Of a DNA stretch of 64,000 nucleotides, positions 24,622 through 33,897 are shown one piece after another. The stretch comes from Bog-159 sp963756605. Lineage in GTDB: Bacteria > Acidobacteriota > Terriglobia > Bryobacterales > Bryobacteraceae. Location: NCBI GenBank assembly GCA_963756605.1, contig CAVWOT010000014.1, forward strand, positions 372,001 to 436,000, in the 5' to 3' direction. The stretch's first letter is position 1. The number at the start of each line of letters is the position of its first letter. The notes under the pieces are model-generated. The model was given only the letters and a program-made list of their open reading frames with translations, had not been told where the DNA came from and made no database searches. The translations under genes and the position numbers were made by a program.

Positions 24622-27060
24622 ATGGCGCTGCTCTGGCAGAATATCCGGTACGGCTTGCGCCTCTTCATCCGCAGCCCCGCATTTGCGGCCGTGACCATAC
24701 TCAGCCTGGCGCTGGGCATCGGCGCCAACACCGCTATCTTCAGCGTTCTCGACGCCGTATTGTTGCGCGAGCTTCCGGTGCCGCAGCCACGCCGACTTGT
24801 GCAGCTCTCCGTGGTTTATCGCAATGGCGGTCAAGTACCGTTTTCCTACCCGATGTTCCAGGGCCTGGACCGCTGGCAGCGCGTCTTTTCCGGCCTCTAT
24901 GGATGGAGCGGCGCCAGCCTGTCCAACGTAGAAGCCGGCGGACAACTTTTCCTGAGCGCGGTACGGGCGGTTACCGGCAATTACTTCGCCGGGTTAGGTG
25001 GCACGCCGCGGCTCGGCAGGCTGATCGCCCCGGCAGACGTCGACCACGGTACGCCCGTCGCCGTGCTCGGCTACGAATGTTGGGAGAGCCGCTTCGGCCG
25101 CGACCCCGCTGTGATCGGCAGGACGATTCGCATCGAAGGCAAGCCATTCACGGTGGTGGGAGTTACCCGCCAGTGGTTCACGGGGATGACACCCGGCGAG
25201 CCGGCCGCAGTCACCATCCCCATGACGGCCTCTCCGTTCGATCGCGAGAGCCGTTCGCTGCTGTGGGTCTTCGCCACCGGCCGCCTGCGCGACGGTGTCA
25301 CCATGGGGCAGGCGCGCACACAACTCGCAACCTTCTGGCCCGATGTGCTGCACGCCACGGTTCCCCTGGAGAGTCGCGGCCAGCGTCGGCTCTCGTTCTT
25401 CTCGATGCGGCTGAATTTGAAAGAGGCTGCGGCCGGCGCCAACAACGGTTTGCGCGATCGGGTATCGCGCCCGCTTTATTTGCTGATGGGCGCGGTGGTG
25501 CTGATCCTGTTGATCGCTTGCGTGAACCTGGCCAACCTTACGCTGGCGCGAGCCGCCGCGCGCAGTTCCGAAATGAACACGCGCGCCGCGTTGGGCGCCA
25601 GCCGCCGCCAGATCGTTCTGCAATTGCTCACGGAAAGCTTGCTGTTGTCCGCCATCGGAACCGTGCTGGCGCTGGCGTTGGCGCATTGGGGCAGTCCGAT
25701 GCTGGTGCGGCTCATCACAGAGGGAACTGCTGCGCCCGTGATCCTCGACCTGCGGCCGGATTGGCGCGTTTTCGCTTTTGCCTCATTGGCGGCCATTCTG
25801 ACCGGAACTTTGATCGGCCTGGTTCCGGCCTGGCAAATGTCGCGACAGGAGCCGGCATTGATGTTGCGGCAGCGCGGCGCGGGCCGCAGCCTCGGAAGAA
25901 CCGGGAAAATCCTGATCGTGGCGCAGATTGCGTTATCGCTGGTCCTGCTGTTCGGCGGCGGACTGCTGCTGCGCACTTTCGAAAACCTGCGGGCATTCGA
26001 TCCCGGCTTTCGGAAGACCGGCGTGCTGGAAGTAAGCCTGCAGCATCGGCCCGACGGTTCCCAACACCAGGACATCAACAGCTACCGCCGGCAGGTTATC
26101 GAGCGGGCGCAACGGTTGCCGGGAGCGTTCTCAGCGGCGTTCTCGGACTTGCCCGTGCCGGCGGGACAAGCCTGGAAAGAGACTGTCTCGCCTGCCGGGA
26201 CGGACGTCTCCCAAACGAGTGTCATGGCCGCGCTCGGATCCGTTTCGCCGGGCTTCTTTGAGACCATCGGCATGCCGCTCGTTTCCGGGCGGGATTTCGA
26301 CTGGAACGACGACCCGAAGCATCCGATCGCGATCGTCGACAGCGAGGTGGCACGCCGCTTGTTCCCCGCGGGTGATGCGATCGGCAAACGCATCCGTTTC
26401 GGGGTACAACCCGATTTTCAAAATCTGGAAGTGGTAGGGATCGTGCGCGCCGCGCGCCTGATCGACTTGCATGACGCCGGCCAGCACGCCATCTTTGTGC
26501 CCTGTACGCAGCCTCCGCAATACACTGAGGACGGCAACCTCTTTCTACGTGGCAACCACCCGGCGGCGCTGGCGCACCCGCTGGATAAAGAGATGCAGGC
26601 GCTCGGCCGCGAATATATCAGCGGGACCAAAACCATCGAGCAGATGAGCGATCAAACGCTGGCCGCCGAACACGCCACCGCCATTTTCTGCAGCGCATTT
26701 GCGGGCGCCGCGCTGTTGCTGGCCGGTATCGGGCTGTTCGGCCTGATGTCCTATGCGGTCACACTGCGCACGCGCGAGATCGGCATCCGCATGGCGCTGG
26801 GGTCGCAGCCGGGCGCCATCCTGCGCATGATCATGCGGGAGACACTGCTGATCACCGTGGCCGGCATCGCAGTGGGGGCGCCGGGCGCGCTCGAGGCCAC
26901 GCGGTTCATCGCACATTCCTTGTTTGAACTCTCGCCGTTCGATCCGCCGACGCTGCTGGCGGCCGCGGGTGCTCTGTGCGGTGTGGGGGCGATTGCCGGG
27001 TATCTGCCGGCGCGCCGGGCGCTCAGGTCGGATCCTATGGCGGCGCTCCGCAGCGATTAG
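24622..27060 (+). CDS. ADOP-type FtsX/MacB-like permease
   Basis: 812 residues from ATG 24622; the longer frame runs through the palindromes and is not used. It begins MALLWQNIRYGLRLFIRSPA with a transmembrane helix at about 20-42 (LALGIGANTAIFSVLDAVLL). A MacB-like periplasmic core and a first FtsX block follow (about 270-390, LMGAVVLILLIACVNLANLT). A second core and FtsX block lie at about 690-800, ending LPARRALRSDPMAALRSD. This duplicated layout without a linked ATPase is the acidobacterial duplicated orphan permease family. The function is unproven, possibly export or envelope remodelling with an ATPase from elsewhere. Confidence 0.92.
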   Translation: MALLWQNIRYGLRLFIRSPAFAAVTILSLALGIGANTAIFSVLDAVLLRELPVPQPRRLVQLSVVYRNGGQVPFSYPMFQGLDRWQRVFSGLYGWSGASLSNVEAGGQLFLSAVRAVTGNYFAGLGGTPRLGRLIAPADVDHGTPVAVLGYECWESRFGRDPAVIGRTIRIEGKPFTVVGVTRQWFTGMTPGEPAAVTIPMTASPFDRESRSLLWVFATGRLRDGVTMGQARTQLATFWPDVLHATVPLESRGQRRLSFFSMRLNLKEAAAGANNGLRDRVSRPLYLLMGAVVLILLIACVNLANLTLARAAARSSEMNTRAALGASRRQIVLQLLTESLLLSAIGTVLALALAHWGSPMLVRLITEGTAAPVILDLRPDWRVFAFASLAAILTGTLIGLVPAWQMSRQEPALMLRQRGAGRSLGRTGKILIVAQIALSLVLLFGGGLLLRTFENLRAFDPGFRKTGVLEVSLQHRPDGSQHQDINSYRRQVIERAQRLPGAFSAAFSDLPVPAGQAWKETVSPAGTDVSQTSVMAALGSVSPGFFETIGMPLVSGRDFDWNDDPKHPIAIVDSEVARRLFPAGDAIGKRIRFGVQPDFQNLEVVGIVRAARLIDLHDAGQHAIFVPCTQPPQYTEDGNLFLRGNHPAALAHPLDKEMQALGREYISGTKTIEQMSDQTLAAEHATAIFCSAFAGAALLLAGIGLFGLMSYAVTLRTREIGIRMALGSQPGAILRMIMRETLLITVAGIAVGAPGALEATRFIAHSLFELSPFDPPTLLAAAGALCGVGAIAGYLPARRALRSDPMAALRSD

Positions 27061-27196
27061 CCGGCGGTCACAAGCTTCGAATATTTTTTTAATCTGCGCC
27101 GTTGGAACCAAACAAAACCACTTGCCGTGATCCGCGCCAATCGAACACCCGCCCGCGCCTAACCGCCGCGCTAACCTGATGTCGTGACCTGCCACC

Positions 27197-27224
27197 ATCG
27201 GCGTGAATCGGCGTGCATCGGCGG
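27197..27224. repeat. 10-bp tandem repeat (ATCGGCGTGN)
   Basis: Two full copies and a partial third (ATCGGCGTGA, ATCGGCGTGC, ATCGGCGG) lie in the 229-bp gap between the permease and the next gene. Nothing else is recognised in that gap. Confidence 0.6.
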
Positions 27225-27289
27225 TTAATTAATCCCTACCTCCGCGGCCGTCCCAGCCGAATTGGCTTCAATCGTTAGAAAAGGTAACT

Positions 27290-27739
27290 ATGGCGACTAT
27301 CAAGCAAATCTTCAACGCCCCCGTGCGCGGCCCGCGCGCCCAAGCCGCCGTCCTCCCCGGCGAAGACCAAAATGCCTTCGACCAGCTCTACGCCGATCTC
27401 ATGTCCGCCTGGAAACCCCAGGACGCAATGGAAAAAATCCTGGTCGAGCAAATCGCCGTCAACCAGTGGAAACGGGCCCGCCTGGACGCCGCCAAGGCCA
27501 GATTGTACGAGCCCGGCGCGCTAGAGCCAGCCGAGTTCGCCCTCGCCCTCCGTCGCCTTTGCCGGACGCAGGGCCGCATGGAACGCGGCGTCTCCCGCAC
27601 CATTGCCGACCTGGAACGCTACCGCAAAATCCGCCTGGCACGCGCGGAGGAGCAACGGATGCACTTGCGCCCAGGCATCCCCAGGTCCACCCGCGAAGGT
27701 AAACTTTACTACCGCGTGCCACCAGCCACTGTCCACTAA
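27290..27739 (+). CDS. Conserved hypothetical protein (VLPGED...VEQIA family)
   Basis: 149 residues, hydrophilic and helical. The segment VLPGEDQNAFDQLYADLM then EKILVEQIAVNQWKRARLDAA resembles a large paralogous family in Acidobacteriota and Verrucomicrobia that normally starts with a STGPRTPEGK motif; that N-terminal motif is absent here, leaving only APVRGPRAQAAVLPGED. An AAAGGTAA sequence precedes the ATG. The function is not known. Its stop lies in a short low-complexity stretch (CCACTGTCC repeats) before ileS. Confidence 0.6.
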   Translation: MATIKQIFNAPVRGPRAQAAVLPGEDQNAFDQLYADLMSAWKPQDAMEKILVEQIAVNQWKRARLDAAKARLYEPGALEPAEFALALRRLCRTQGRMERGVSRTIADLERYRKIRLARAEEQRMHLRPGIPRSTREGKLYYRVPPATVH

Positions 27740-27799
27740 CCACTGTCCCTAGCCACCGCGCGGCGGGCGCGCTCGTGTACGATAGAAATATCCCCCCAA

Positions 27800-30625
27800 A
27801 TGGACCCGCATAACGTAGATTTGAAGCAAACGGTCAACCTGCCCCGCACCGCTTTCTCCATGAAGGCGAACCTTTCCCAAGCCGAGCCAAAGCTGCTCGA
27901 CCGCTGGGCCACCGAGGATATCTACTCCCAAATCCGCCGCGCCCGCGCCGGCCGTCCCACTTACATCCTTCACGACGGCCCGCCCTACGCCAACGGCCGC
28001 ATCCACCTGGGCACCGCCTTCAACAAAATCCTCAAGGATTTCATCGTGAAATCCAAAACCATGTCCGGCTTCGATGCTCCCTACGTCCCCGGTTGGGATT
28101 GCCACGGCCTGCCCATCGAGATCAAAGTCGATAGCGAGCTCGGCGCGCGCAAAGCCAGAATGTCCACCGCCGAAATCCGCGTCGAATGCCGGAAATACGC
28201 CGAAAAGTACGTTGACCTGCAGCGCACCGACTTCAAGCGCCTCGGCGTTTTCGGCCGCTGGGACGATCCGTATCTCACCATGAGCGCGCAGTACCAGTCG
28301 GTAATCGCGGGTGCATTCGTGGAATTTCTCGATCGTGGTTACGTCTACAAAGGTCTCAAGCCCGTACACTGGTGTACGCGCGATCGCACCGCCCTAGCCG
28401 AAGCCGAGGTCGAGTACGCCGATCATTCCAGTCCCTCCATCTGGGTGCGCTTCGCCCTCACCTCCGATCCCGCCAGCATCGATCCCGCCCTCGCCGGCCA
28501 CCATGTCTACGGCCTCATCTGGACCACTACGCCCTGGACCATCCCGGCCAACATGGCCATCGCCTTCCATCCGAAATACGAATACGTGGCCGTCGCAGTC
28601 GTGGGGCAGGTGGCTCCGCCTGCCGATCCTGTCTACATCGTCGCCGCCGACCTCCTGGCCGTCACGGCCCAAAAATGCGGCTGGACCAGTTACGAAATCC
28701 TCGCCCGCTTCCCCGGCGCGCGCCTGGAAGGCGCCGTCTTCCACCACCCCTTCCTGGAACGGGATTCGCCCGGCATCCTGGCCGATCACGTGACGCTCGA
28801 ACAGGGCACCGGCGCAGTCCACACCGCCCCCGGACACGGCCAGGAAGACTACGTCGTCGGGCGGCAATACGGCCTCGCCACCTATTGCCCGGTGGATGCC
28901 GCGGGCCGCTTCTTCCACGCCGAAGGCGCCGCTGGAACGCTGCCCGAAGAAATAATCGGCAAGACGATTTGGGAAGCGAATCCCATCGTCATCGAAATAC
29001 TGCGGGCGCATCACGCCCTGCTCGCCACCGAAAGAATCGAACATAGCTACCCGCATTGCTGGCGATGCCATAAACCCACTATCTTCCGCGCCACCGAGCA
29101 GTGGTTCATCGGCATGGACCTTAACAACTTCCGCCAAGCCGCGCTCGAAGCCATCCGCCAAGTCCGTTGGAAGCCCGATTGGGGCCAGGAACGCATCTCC
29201 AATATGATCGCTGTGCGCCCCGACTGGTGCATCTCGCGCCAGCGTGTCTGGGGCGTGCCCATTATCGTCTTCTATTGCGACCGTTGCCGCGAGCCCATCA
29301 CCGATCGCAAAATCCTGGATAGCATCGTGCGCCTGTTCGCCGAACACACCGCTGACGTCTGGTATCAGCGCACCGCCGCCGAGCTGCTGCCGGCCGGCAT
29401 GGCTTGCGCCAAATGCGGCGCCACCGAGTTCAGTAAGGAAACCGACATCCTGGACGTCTGGTTCGATTCCGGATCGAGCCACCTGGCCGTGCTCACCCCG
29501 GCCAACCAGCTGTCCTGGCCCGCGGATATGTACATCGAAGGCGGCGATCAATACCGCGGCTGGTTCCATAGCTCGCTGCTGATAGGCGTCGGACTCAAAG
29601 GCGCATCGCCATACCGCGCCTGCGCGCTCAGCGGCTGGGTGCTCGATGGCGAAGGCCGCGCCATGCATAAGTCCCTCGGCAACTCCATTGAGCCCGAAGA
29701 GATTATCAAACACCACGGCGCCGATCTCATTCGCTTGTGGTCGGCCTCGGTCGAATTCCACGAAGATGTGCGCCTCTCCGAGACCATCCTCACGCGCCTG
29801 CAGGAAGCCTACCGCAAGCTGCGCAATACGTTCCGCTACTTCCTGGGCAACCTGCACGGCTTCGATCCCCACACCTATGCGGTGCCCGTGGACGAAATGC
29901 GGGAGCTCGATCAATGGATACTCGTCCGGGCCGAATCCCTGGCCGCCAACTGCCGCGCCTGGTATGACGAATTTGCGTTCCACAAGGTCTACCGCGCACT
30001 CTACGACTTTGCCACCGTGGATCTCAGCGCCATCTATTTCGACGTCCTCAAAGACCGGCTCTACACCGCCGCCACCAAATCGCACGCCCGCCGCAGCGCC
30101 CAAACCGCGCTTTATCGCCTGCAATATGCCCTGGTGCGCCTGGTCGCCCCCATCCTCACCTTCACCGCCGAGGAAATCTGGACCAACATGGGGCAACCCG
30201 GCAGCGTGCACCTCGCCCTGTTTCCCGAAGCCGCTGAATTGACCGCCGGCCTTTCCGATGCACACCGGAAACGATCTGCCAATTGGGACCGTCTCATGAA
30301 AGTGAGGGAAGACGTGCTCAAGAGCCTCGAGCAGGCCCGCCAGGAGAAATTTATCGGCGCGCCCCTCGAGGCTCGGGTACGCCTCACCGCCAACTCGGAT
30401 CTCTACCCTTTGCTCGTCGAATACGCCGAAGACCTGCCGGCCCTGTTCATTGTCTCCCAAGTGGCGGTAGCCCAAGCCGCCGGCCCCGTGGCCATCCAGA
30501 TCGAGCGCGCCGACGGCCAAAAATGCGTACGTTGCTGGAAATACACCACCGACACCGGCACAGATCCGCAATTCCCCACGATCTGCGGCGCCTGCGCGGC
30601 CGCCGTCAAGGAGATGCAAGGATGA
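27800..30625 (+). CDS. ileS: Isoleucyl-tRNA synthetase
   Basis: 941 residues. Class I motifs: GPPYANGRIHLGTAFN, where the HIGH signature reads HLGT (His69 to Thr72), and the KMSKS loop as AMHKSLGN (residues 621-628). The WDCHGLPIE element, the CP1 editing domain (about 200-400), the QYRGWFHSSLL segment and a C-terminal zinc site (CVRCW...CGACAAAV, about 908-935) are all present. It charges tRNA-Ile in the cytoplasm. It is the first gene of ileS-lspA-lgt, 45 nt before lspA, an arrangement common in bacteria for ileS-lspA. Confidence 0.97.
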   Translation: MDPHNVDLKQTVNLPRTAFSMKANLSQAEPKLLDRWATEDIYSQIRRARAGRPTYILHDGPPYANGRIHLGTAFNKILKDFIVKSKTMSGFDAPYVPGWDCHGLPIEIKVDSELGARKARMSTAEIRVECRKYAEKYVDLQRTDFKRLGVFGRWDDPYLTMSAQYQSVIAGAFVEFLDRGYVYKGLKPVHWCTRDRTALAEAEVEYADHSSPSIWVRFALTSDPASIDPALAGHHVYGLIWTTTPWTIPANMAIAFHPKYEYVAVAVVGQVAPPADPVYIVAADLLAVTAQKCGWTSYEILARFPGARLEGAVFHHPFLERDSPGILADHVTLEQGTGAVHTAPGHGQEDYVVGRQYGLATYCPVDAAGRFFHAEGAAGTLPEEIIGKTIWEANPIVIEILRAHHALLATERIEHSYPHCWRCHKPTIFRATEQWFIGMDLNNFRQAALEAIRQVRWKPDWGQERISNMIAVRPDWCISRQRVWGVPIIVFYCDRCREPITDRKILDSIVRLFAEHTADVWYQRTAAELLPAGMACAKCGATEFSKETDILDVWFDSGSSHLAVLTPANQLSWPADMYIEGGDQYRGWFHSSLLIGVGLKGASPYRACALSGWVLDGEGRAMHKSLGNSIEPEEIIKHHGADLIRLWSASVEFHEDVRLSETILTRLQEAYRKLRNTFRYFLGNLHGFDPHTYAVPVDEMRELDQWILVRAESLAANCRAWYDEFAFHKVYRALYDFATVDLSAIYFDVLKDRLYTAATKSHARRSAQTALYRLQYALVRLVAPILTFTAEEIWTNMGQPGSVHLALFPEAAELTAGLSDAHRKRSANWDRLMKVREDVLKSLEQARQEKFIGAPLEARVRLTANSDLYPLLVEYAEDLPALFIVSQVAVAQAAGPVAIQIERADGQKCVRCWKYTTDTGTDPQFPTICGACAAAVKEMQG

Positions 30626-30670
30626 CCCGCCCTTGCACCGCAGCCGCCGCCCCGCTCTTCGAGGTCACCC

Positions 30671-31162
30671 ATGATTGATCCCCGCCTCAAGGCCTACAGC
30701 CTCTCCGCGGTAGTTTTCGCCGTTGACCGCCTGACAAAGTGGATCATCGAAGCGCATGTCTCGCCCTTCGATGTCCACCCCGTTATCCCCGGCTTCTTCG
30801 ATATCGTACACTCCCAAAACCGCGGCGTCGCTTTCGGCATTATGAACGACTCCACCTCGGCCTGGCGCACCGTGGTCCTGATCGTCTTCTCGGCCATCGC
30901 GCTCGTGCTCATCGCAGGCCTCCTGTGGAAAACCGCGCGTCTGGACCGCTGGACCGCTACCGGTCTGGCGTTAGTGCTGGGCGGCGCCGCCGGCAATTTG
31001 TTCGACCGCATCCTCTCGGGCCAGGTCACCGATTTTCTGGAATTCTACGTCGGCGACCTGCACTGGCCTACCTTTAACGTCGCCGACTCCTGCATCGTCA
31101 TCGGCAGCGGTTTGATCCTGCTCGAATTGCTGCGGCCCAAACGCCAGCCGGCAGGCGCCTGA
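30671..31162 (+). CDS. lspA: Lipoprotein signal peptidase (signal peptidase II)
   Basis: 163 residues with four transmembrane helices. The motifs QNRGVAFG, GGAAGNLFDRILSGQVTDFLEF and FNVADSCI provide the aspartate pair of family A8 (Asp121 and Asp139). It removes the signal peptide from diacylated prolipoproteins in the inner membrane. Its TGA overlaps the ATG of lgt, so the two steps of lipoprotein maturation are translated together. Confidence 0.97.
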   Translation: MIDPRLKAYSLSAVVFAVDRLTKWIIEAHVSPFDVHPVIPGFFDIVHSQNRGVAFGIMNDSTSAWRTVVLIVFSAIALVLIAGLLWKTARLDRWTATGLALVLGGAAGNLFDRILSGQVTDFLEFYVGDLHWPTFNVADSCIVIGSGLILLELLRPKRQPAGA

Positions 31163-31956
31163 TGCTCCCCCGGCTCTTTCACATCGGAAGCTATGCGCAA
31201 GCGACCTATGGCGTGCTGGTTGCCATCGCGTTCCTGGTCGCGCTATCGGTGGTCGCGCGCCTGGCCCGCCGCGCCGGTCTCGATAGCGACCAGGTCGTCA
31301 ACCTGGGCATCCTCTGTGGCCTCAGCGCCATCGTGGGCGCCAAACTCATGATGTACCTGATCGACATCCCCTACTACGTCCAGAATCCCGGAGAGATCTT
31401 CTCCCTGTCCACCCTGCAGGCCGGCGGCGTTTTCTATGGTGGCCTGATTGCGGCCTTGATCGCCTCTACAGTCTATATGCGCCGCCATCGCCTGCCCCCG
31501 CTGCTCACCGCCGACGTCTTCGCGCCCGGCATCGCGCTGGGCCACAGCATCGGCCGCCTCGGCTGCTTCGCCGCAGGCTGCTGCTGGGGCCGCCCTACCA
31601 GCCTCCCCTGGGGCGTGACATTCACCAACCCGATCGCCCACGAACTCGTCGGCGTGCCGCTCGACATCAAACTCCATCCCACCCAGTTGTACGAATCCGC
31701 AGCCGAGCTCATCATTTTCACTATTCTCTATTGGCGCATCCGCCGCCCACACGCGCCCGGCGCCATCATCAGCCTCTACCTGATCCTCTATTCCACCGTC
31801 CGTTTCCTGGTCGAATTCGTGCGCTACCACGAGCAGCCCAACCCTTTCGGCGGACCGCTCAACACCTCCCAGTGGATCTCGCTGTTGCTCGCCGCATTAG
31901 GCGCGGCATATTTCCTGCGCCGGCGGACCCATCCGGTGCCTGCCGTTGTGCATTGA
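31162..31956 (+). CDS. lgt: Prolipoprotein diacylglyceryl transferase
   Basis: 264 residues and about seven membrane helices. The Lgt signature is HSIGRLGCFAAGCCWGRPT (about 129-147), with GGVFYGGLIAAL before it and HPTQLYESAAEL and the conserved Arg of FLVEFVRYHEQPNPFG after it. It transfers diacylglycerol from phosphatidylglycerol to the lipobox cysteine. The signature has Cys in place of the usual Asn (GCF for GNF) and AGC for NGE-type positions, as seen in some other phyla. Confidence 0.95.
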   Translation: MLPRLFHIGSYAQATYGVLVAIAFLVALSVVARLARRAGLDSDQVVNLGILCGLSAIVGAKLMMYLIDIPYYVQNPGEIFSLSTLQAGGVFYGGLIAALIASTVYMRRHRLPPLLTADVFAPGIALGHSIGRLGCFAAGCCWGRPTSLPWGVTFTNPIAHELVGVPLDIKLHPTQLYESAAELIIFTILYWRIRRPHAPGAIISLYLILYSTVRFLVEFVRYHEQPNPFGGPLNTSQWISLLLAALGAAYFLRRRTHPVPAVVH

Positions 31957-32638
31957 ATCGGACGCCGATTCAACGACGTATTGCGGAACTTGCCAGATCC
32001 CGCGACGTCGACGTGCTGGTTCTCCTGGACAGCGCCATTCCAGTCCGGGACCTTCTCGCCGCCCTTAACGAGGCGGACGGTCCCATCTACCACTACGCAC
32101 CAAACCTGGCAGAAGCGCCCGATGAAGCCATCAAGATATTCACCAGATTCACTCCCGAGTTCCTCGGTCCTGTGGAGGACAGCACTCGCCACACGATCCG
32201 CAACCTGAAGCTTCCAATGCGCACGAGCGTCCGCCTTGCCGTCTTGCATCTGCCAAGCAAGCGCCACTGGAGCGATGACAGCCAGGCGCTCGAGGCCACA
32301 CGGTTGAACGCCGGATCGGCCACACCCGAACGGTGCTCGCCGGCGATCTGAACATGAATCCATTCTAGGCTGGCGTCGTAGGTGCGGCAGGCTTTCACGC
32401 GACTATGGCGCGAGCTGAAGCGCTCAGGGAGCACCGAACCGTTAGCGGCCGCGCGTATCCATTCTTCTACAACCCAATGTGGGCATGTTTCGGGGAGCGG
32501 GACGAGACGCCGGCTGGCACATACTTCTATGATTCCAGCGAGCATGTAAACTATTATTGGAATATGTTCGACCAAGTGCTGTTGCGCCCAAATCTGATCG
32601 ATCGGCTTTCAAAAGGAAGGCGTCGAGAGGATCTGTAA
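31953..32638 (+). pseudogene. Decayed endonuclease/exonuclease/phosphatase-family gene
   Basis: Reading across frames restores one protein. The first part is IAELARSRDVDVLVLLDSAI through IKIFTRFTPEFLGP and LAVLHLPSKRHWSDDSQALE. A frame change near 32310 then leads to TVLAGDLNMNPF, a TAG stop where Glu is expected (32366-32368), and AGVVGAAGFHATMARAEALR, YPFFYNPMWACFG, HVNYYWNMFDQVLLRP. GDLNMNP is the metal-binding motif of the superfamily. The usual N-terminal start (LFWNL-type strand) is missing and the frame begins at a TTG overlapping the lgt stop. At least three lesions make it non-functional. Confidence 0.75.
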
Positions 32639-32647
32639 GGACCTTTA

Positions 32648-33076
32648 TGCCTGAACTTAACGAAGATCTTTGGCCAGCGGATTTTGGGGATCGGTGCGGT
32701 GGTCACACCCGCCGCGATCCTAAGAGCGCAGGCGGCCGTGCTCGCGGAGAGAACGAAGGGGATACTGGAGGCCGCTGTTGAAACATGGTCAGTCGGTGAT
32801 GAATTCTACCATCGTTTTGTGATAAAGGTGCCAGCGCTGGGCGACTATCGCTATGAGCTCTTCCAGGTGCACCACTCCGTGCCGCTCTACCCTGTTGTAG
32901 TGGATGACGACCCTGGGGTGCGTCTAGCGCGAAACCTGTCGGCGCTAGACGACGCAGTGGGGCGTGATCGTCTGCTGCGGGATGAAGATGCTCTACGCTC
33001 CTGGCTCCGCGGCGTGTTCGCATCAGAAGCGACCAAACGGATCATCGCAAACCTCTACGCCCAAGCCAGCCAATAG
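32648..33076 (+). pseudogene. Frameshifted hypothetical gene downstream of the EEP remnant
   Basis: ATG 32648 opens MPELNEDLWPADFG. The continuation (GIGAVVTPAAILRAQAAVLA through VHHSVPLYPVVVDDD to ANLYAQASQ) is in another frame, switching in the run TTTTGGGG at 32680-32688. Joined, it would be about 142 residues. I do not recognise the family. Its decay together with the EEP gene suggests they were one functional unit that lost selection. The slip is in a homopolymer, so a sequencing error is possible for this gene alone. Confidence 0.55.
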
Positions 33077-33184
33077 ATCGCATCACCGGCGCGCCGTACG
33101 AGTAACACCCCTACCATCGTTATATGTCTATAAGATACTGATACCGGGGCCGTCGGCCCATGATAGAGTAAACATGGAGGAGGC

Positions 33185-33880
33185 GTGGCATTCTGTCAAC
33201 ACTGCGGAGCACGCGTAAGCGGCAAGTTCTGTTCCGTCTGCGGAACTCCGGCCGTACCCGCTGAAGTGTCTCAGGCGCCGGACACCGCCCCCGCCCTTGC
33301 CCCACGAAAAACCAGCCCAGTCGTCTGGATACTCGTCGCCGTCGTGGGTATGTTTGTGCTATTCGGCATCGCCCTGATCGGCGGCGGCTTCCTCCTGGCA
33401 CACAAAGCCAAACAAGCCGGCATCGATACGGAACTGATGCGCAACAACCCCGGACTGGCCACCGCCAAACTGCTGGCCGCGACCGATCCGGACGTGGAAG
33501 TGGTCTCCAGCGACGACCAGCACGGCCTCATCACGCTGCGTCAGAAGTCTACCGGAAAGACAGTCACCCTGAACCTCGATGATATGAAGCAGGGTAAGTT
33601 CACGTTCAACGAAGATAGTCCGCCTGCATGGGTTCCGCTATATCCGAACTCCGCGTCCGCGGGCAGCTTCAGCGCGAATAATTTTACTTGCCAAACACGG
33701 GACTCACCTGCCCAAGTAATCGCGTTTTATCAGCGTGAACTGACTCGGACCGGATTCCAGACTCACACGACCCCCGGCCTGATTTCGGCCACTGACTCGG
33801 CAAACCACCGTAACTTGTTAGTAACTGCCCGCAACGACAACCAATCCACAAAAGTAAGTGTGACGTACTCCCAGAAATAA
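33185..33880 (+). CDS. Zinc-ribbon membrane protein with extracytoplasmic domain
   Basis: 231 residues from GTG 33185, preceded by GGAGGAG. An N-terminal zinc ribbon (FCQHCGARVSGKFCSVCG, residues 3-20) is followed by a Pro/Ala linker, one transmembrane helix at about 46-70 (VVWILVAVVGMFVLFGIALIGGG) and a C-terminal domain of about 155 residues (WVPLYPNSASAG, FYQRELTRTGFQTHTT). Such proteins are common and uncharacterised in this phylum. No operon partner is visible. Confidence 0.75.
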   Translation: MAFCQHCGARVSGKFCSVCGTPAVPAEVSQAPDTAPALAPRKTSPVVWILVAVVGMFVLFGIALIGGGFLLAHKAKQAGIDTELMRNNPGLATAKLLAATDPDVEVVSSDDQHGLITLRQKSTGKTVTLNLDDMKQGKFTFNEDSPPAWVPLYPNSASAGSFSANNFTCQTRDSPAQVIAFYQRELTRTGFQTHTTPGLISATDSANHRNLLVTARNDNQSTKVSVTYSQK

Positions 33881-33897
33881 CGTATGTGGACAGGTTC

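Noticed and set aside
28394..30619. 741-codon open frame antisense to ileS
   Set aside because: The plus strand encodes a complete IleRS with all motifs. The antisense frame is a by-product of GC-rich codon use and has no recognisable domains.
31731..31952. N-terminal part of a long open frame overlapping the 3' end of lgt
   Set aside because: These codons are the out-of-frame shadow of lgt. Only the part after 31953 resembles the EEP family.
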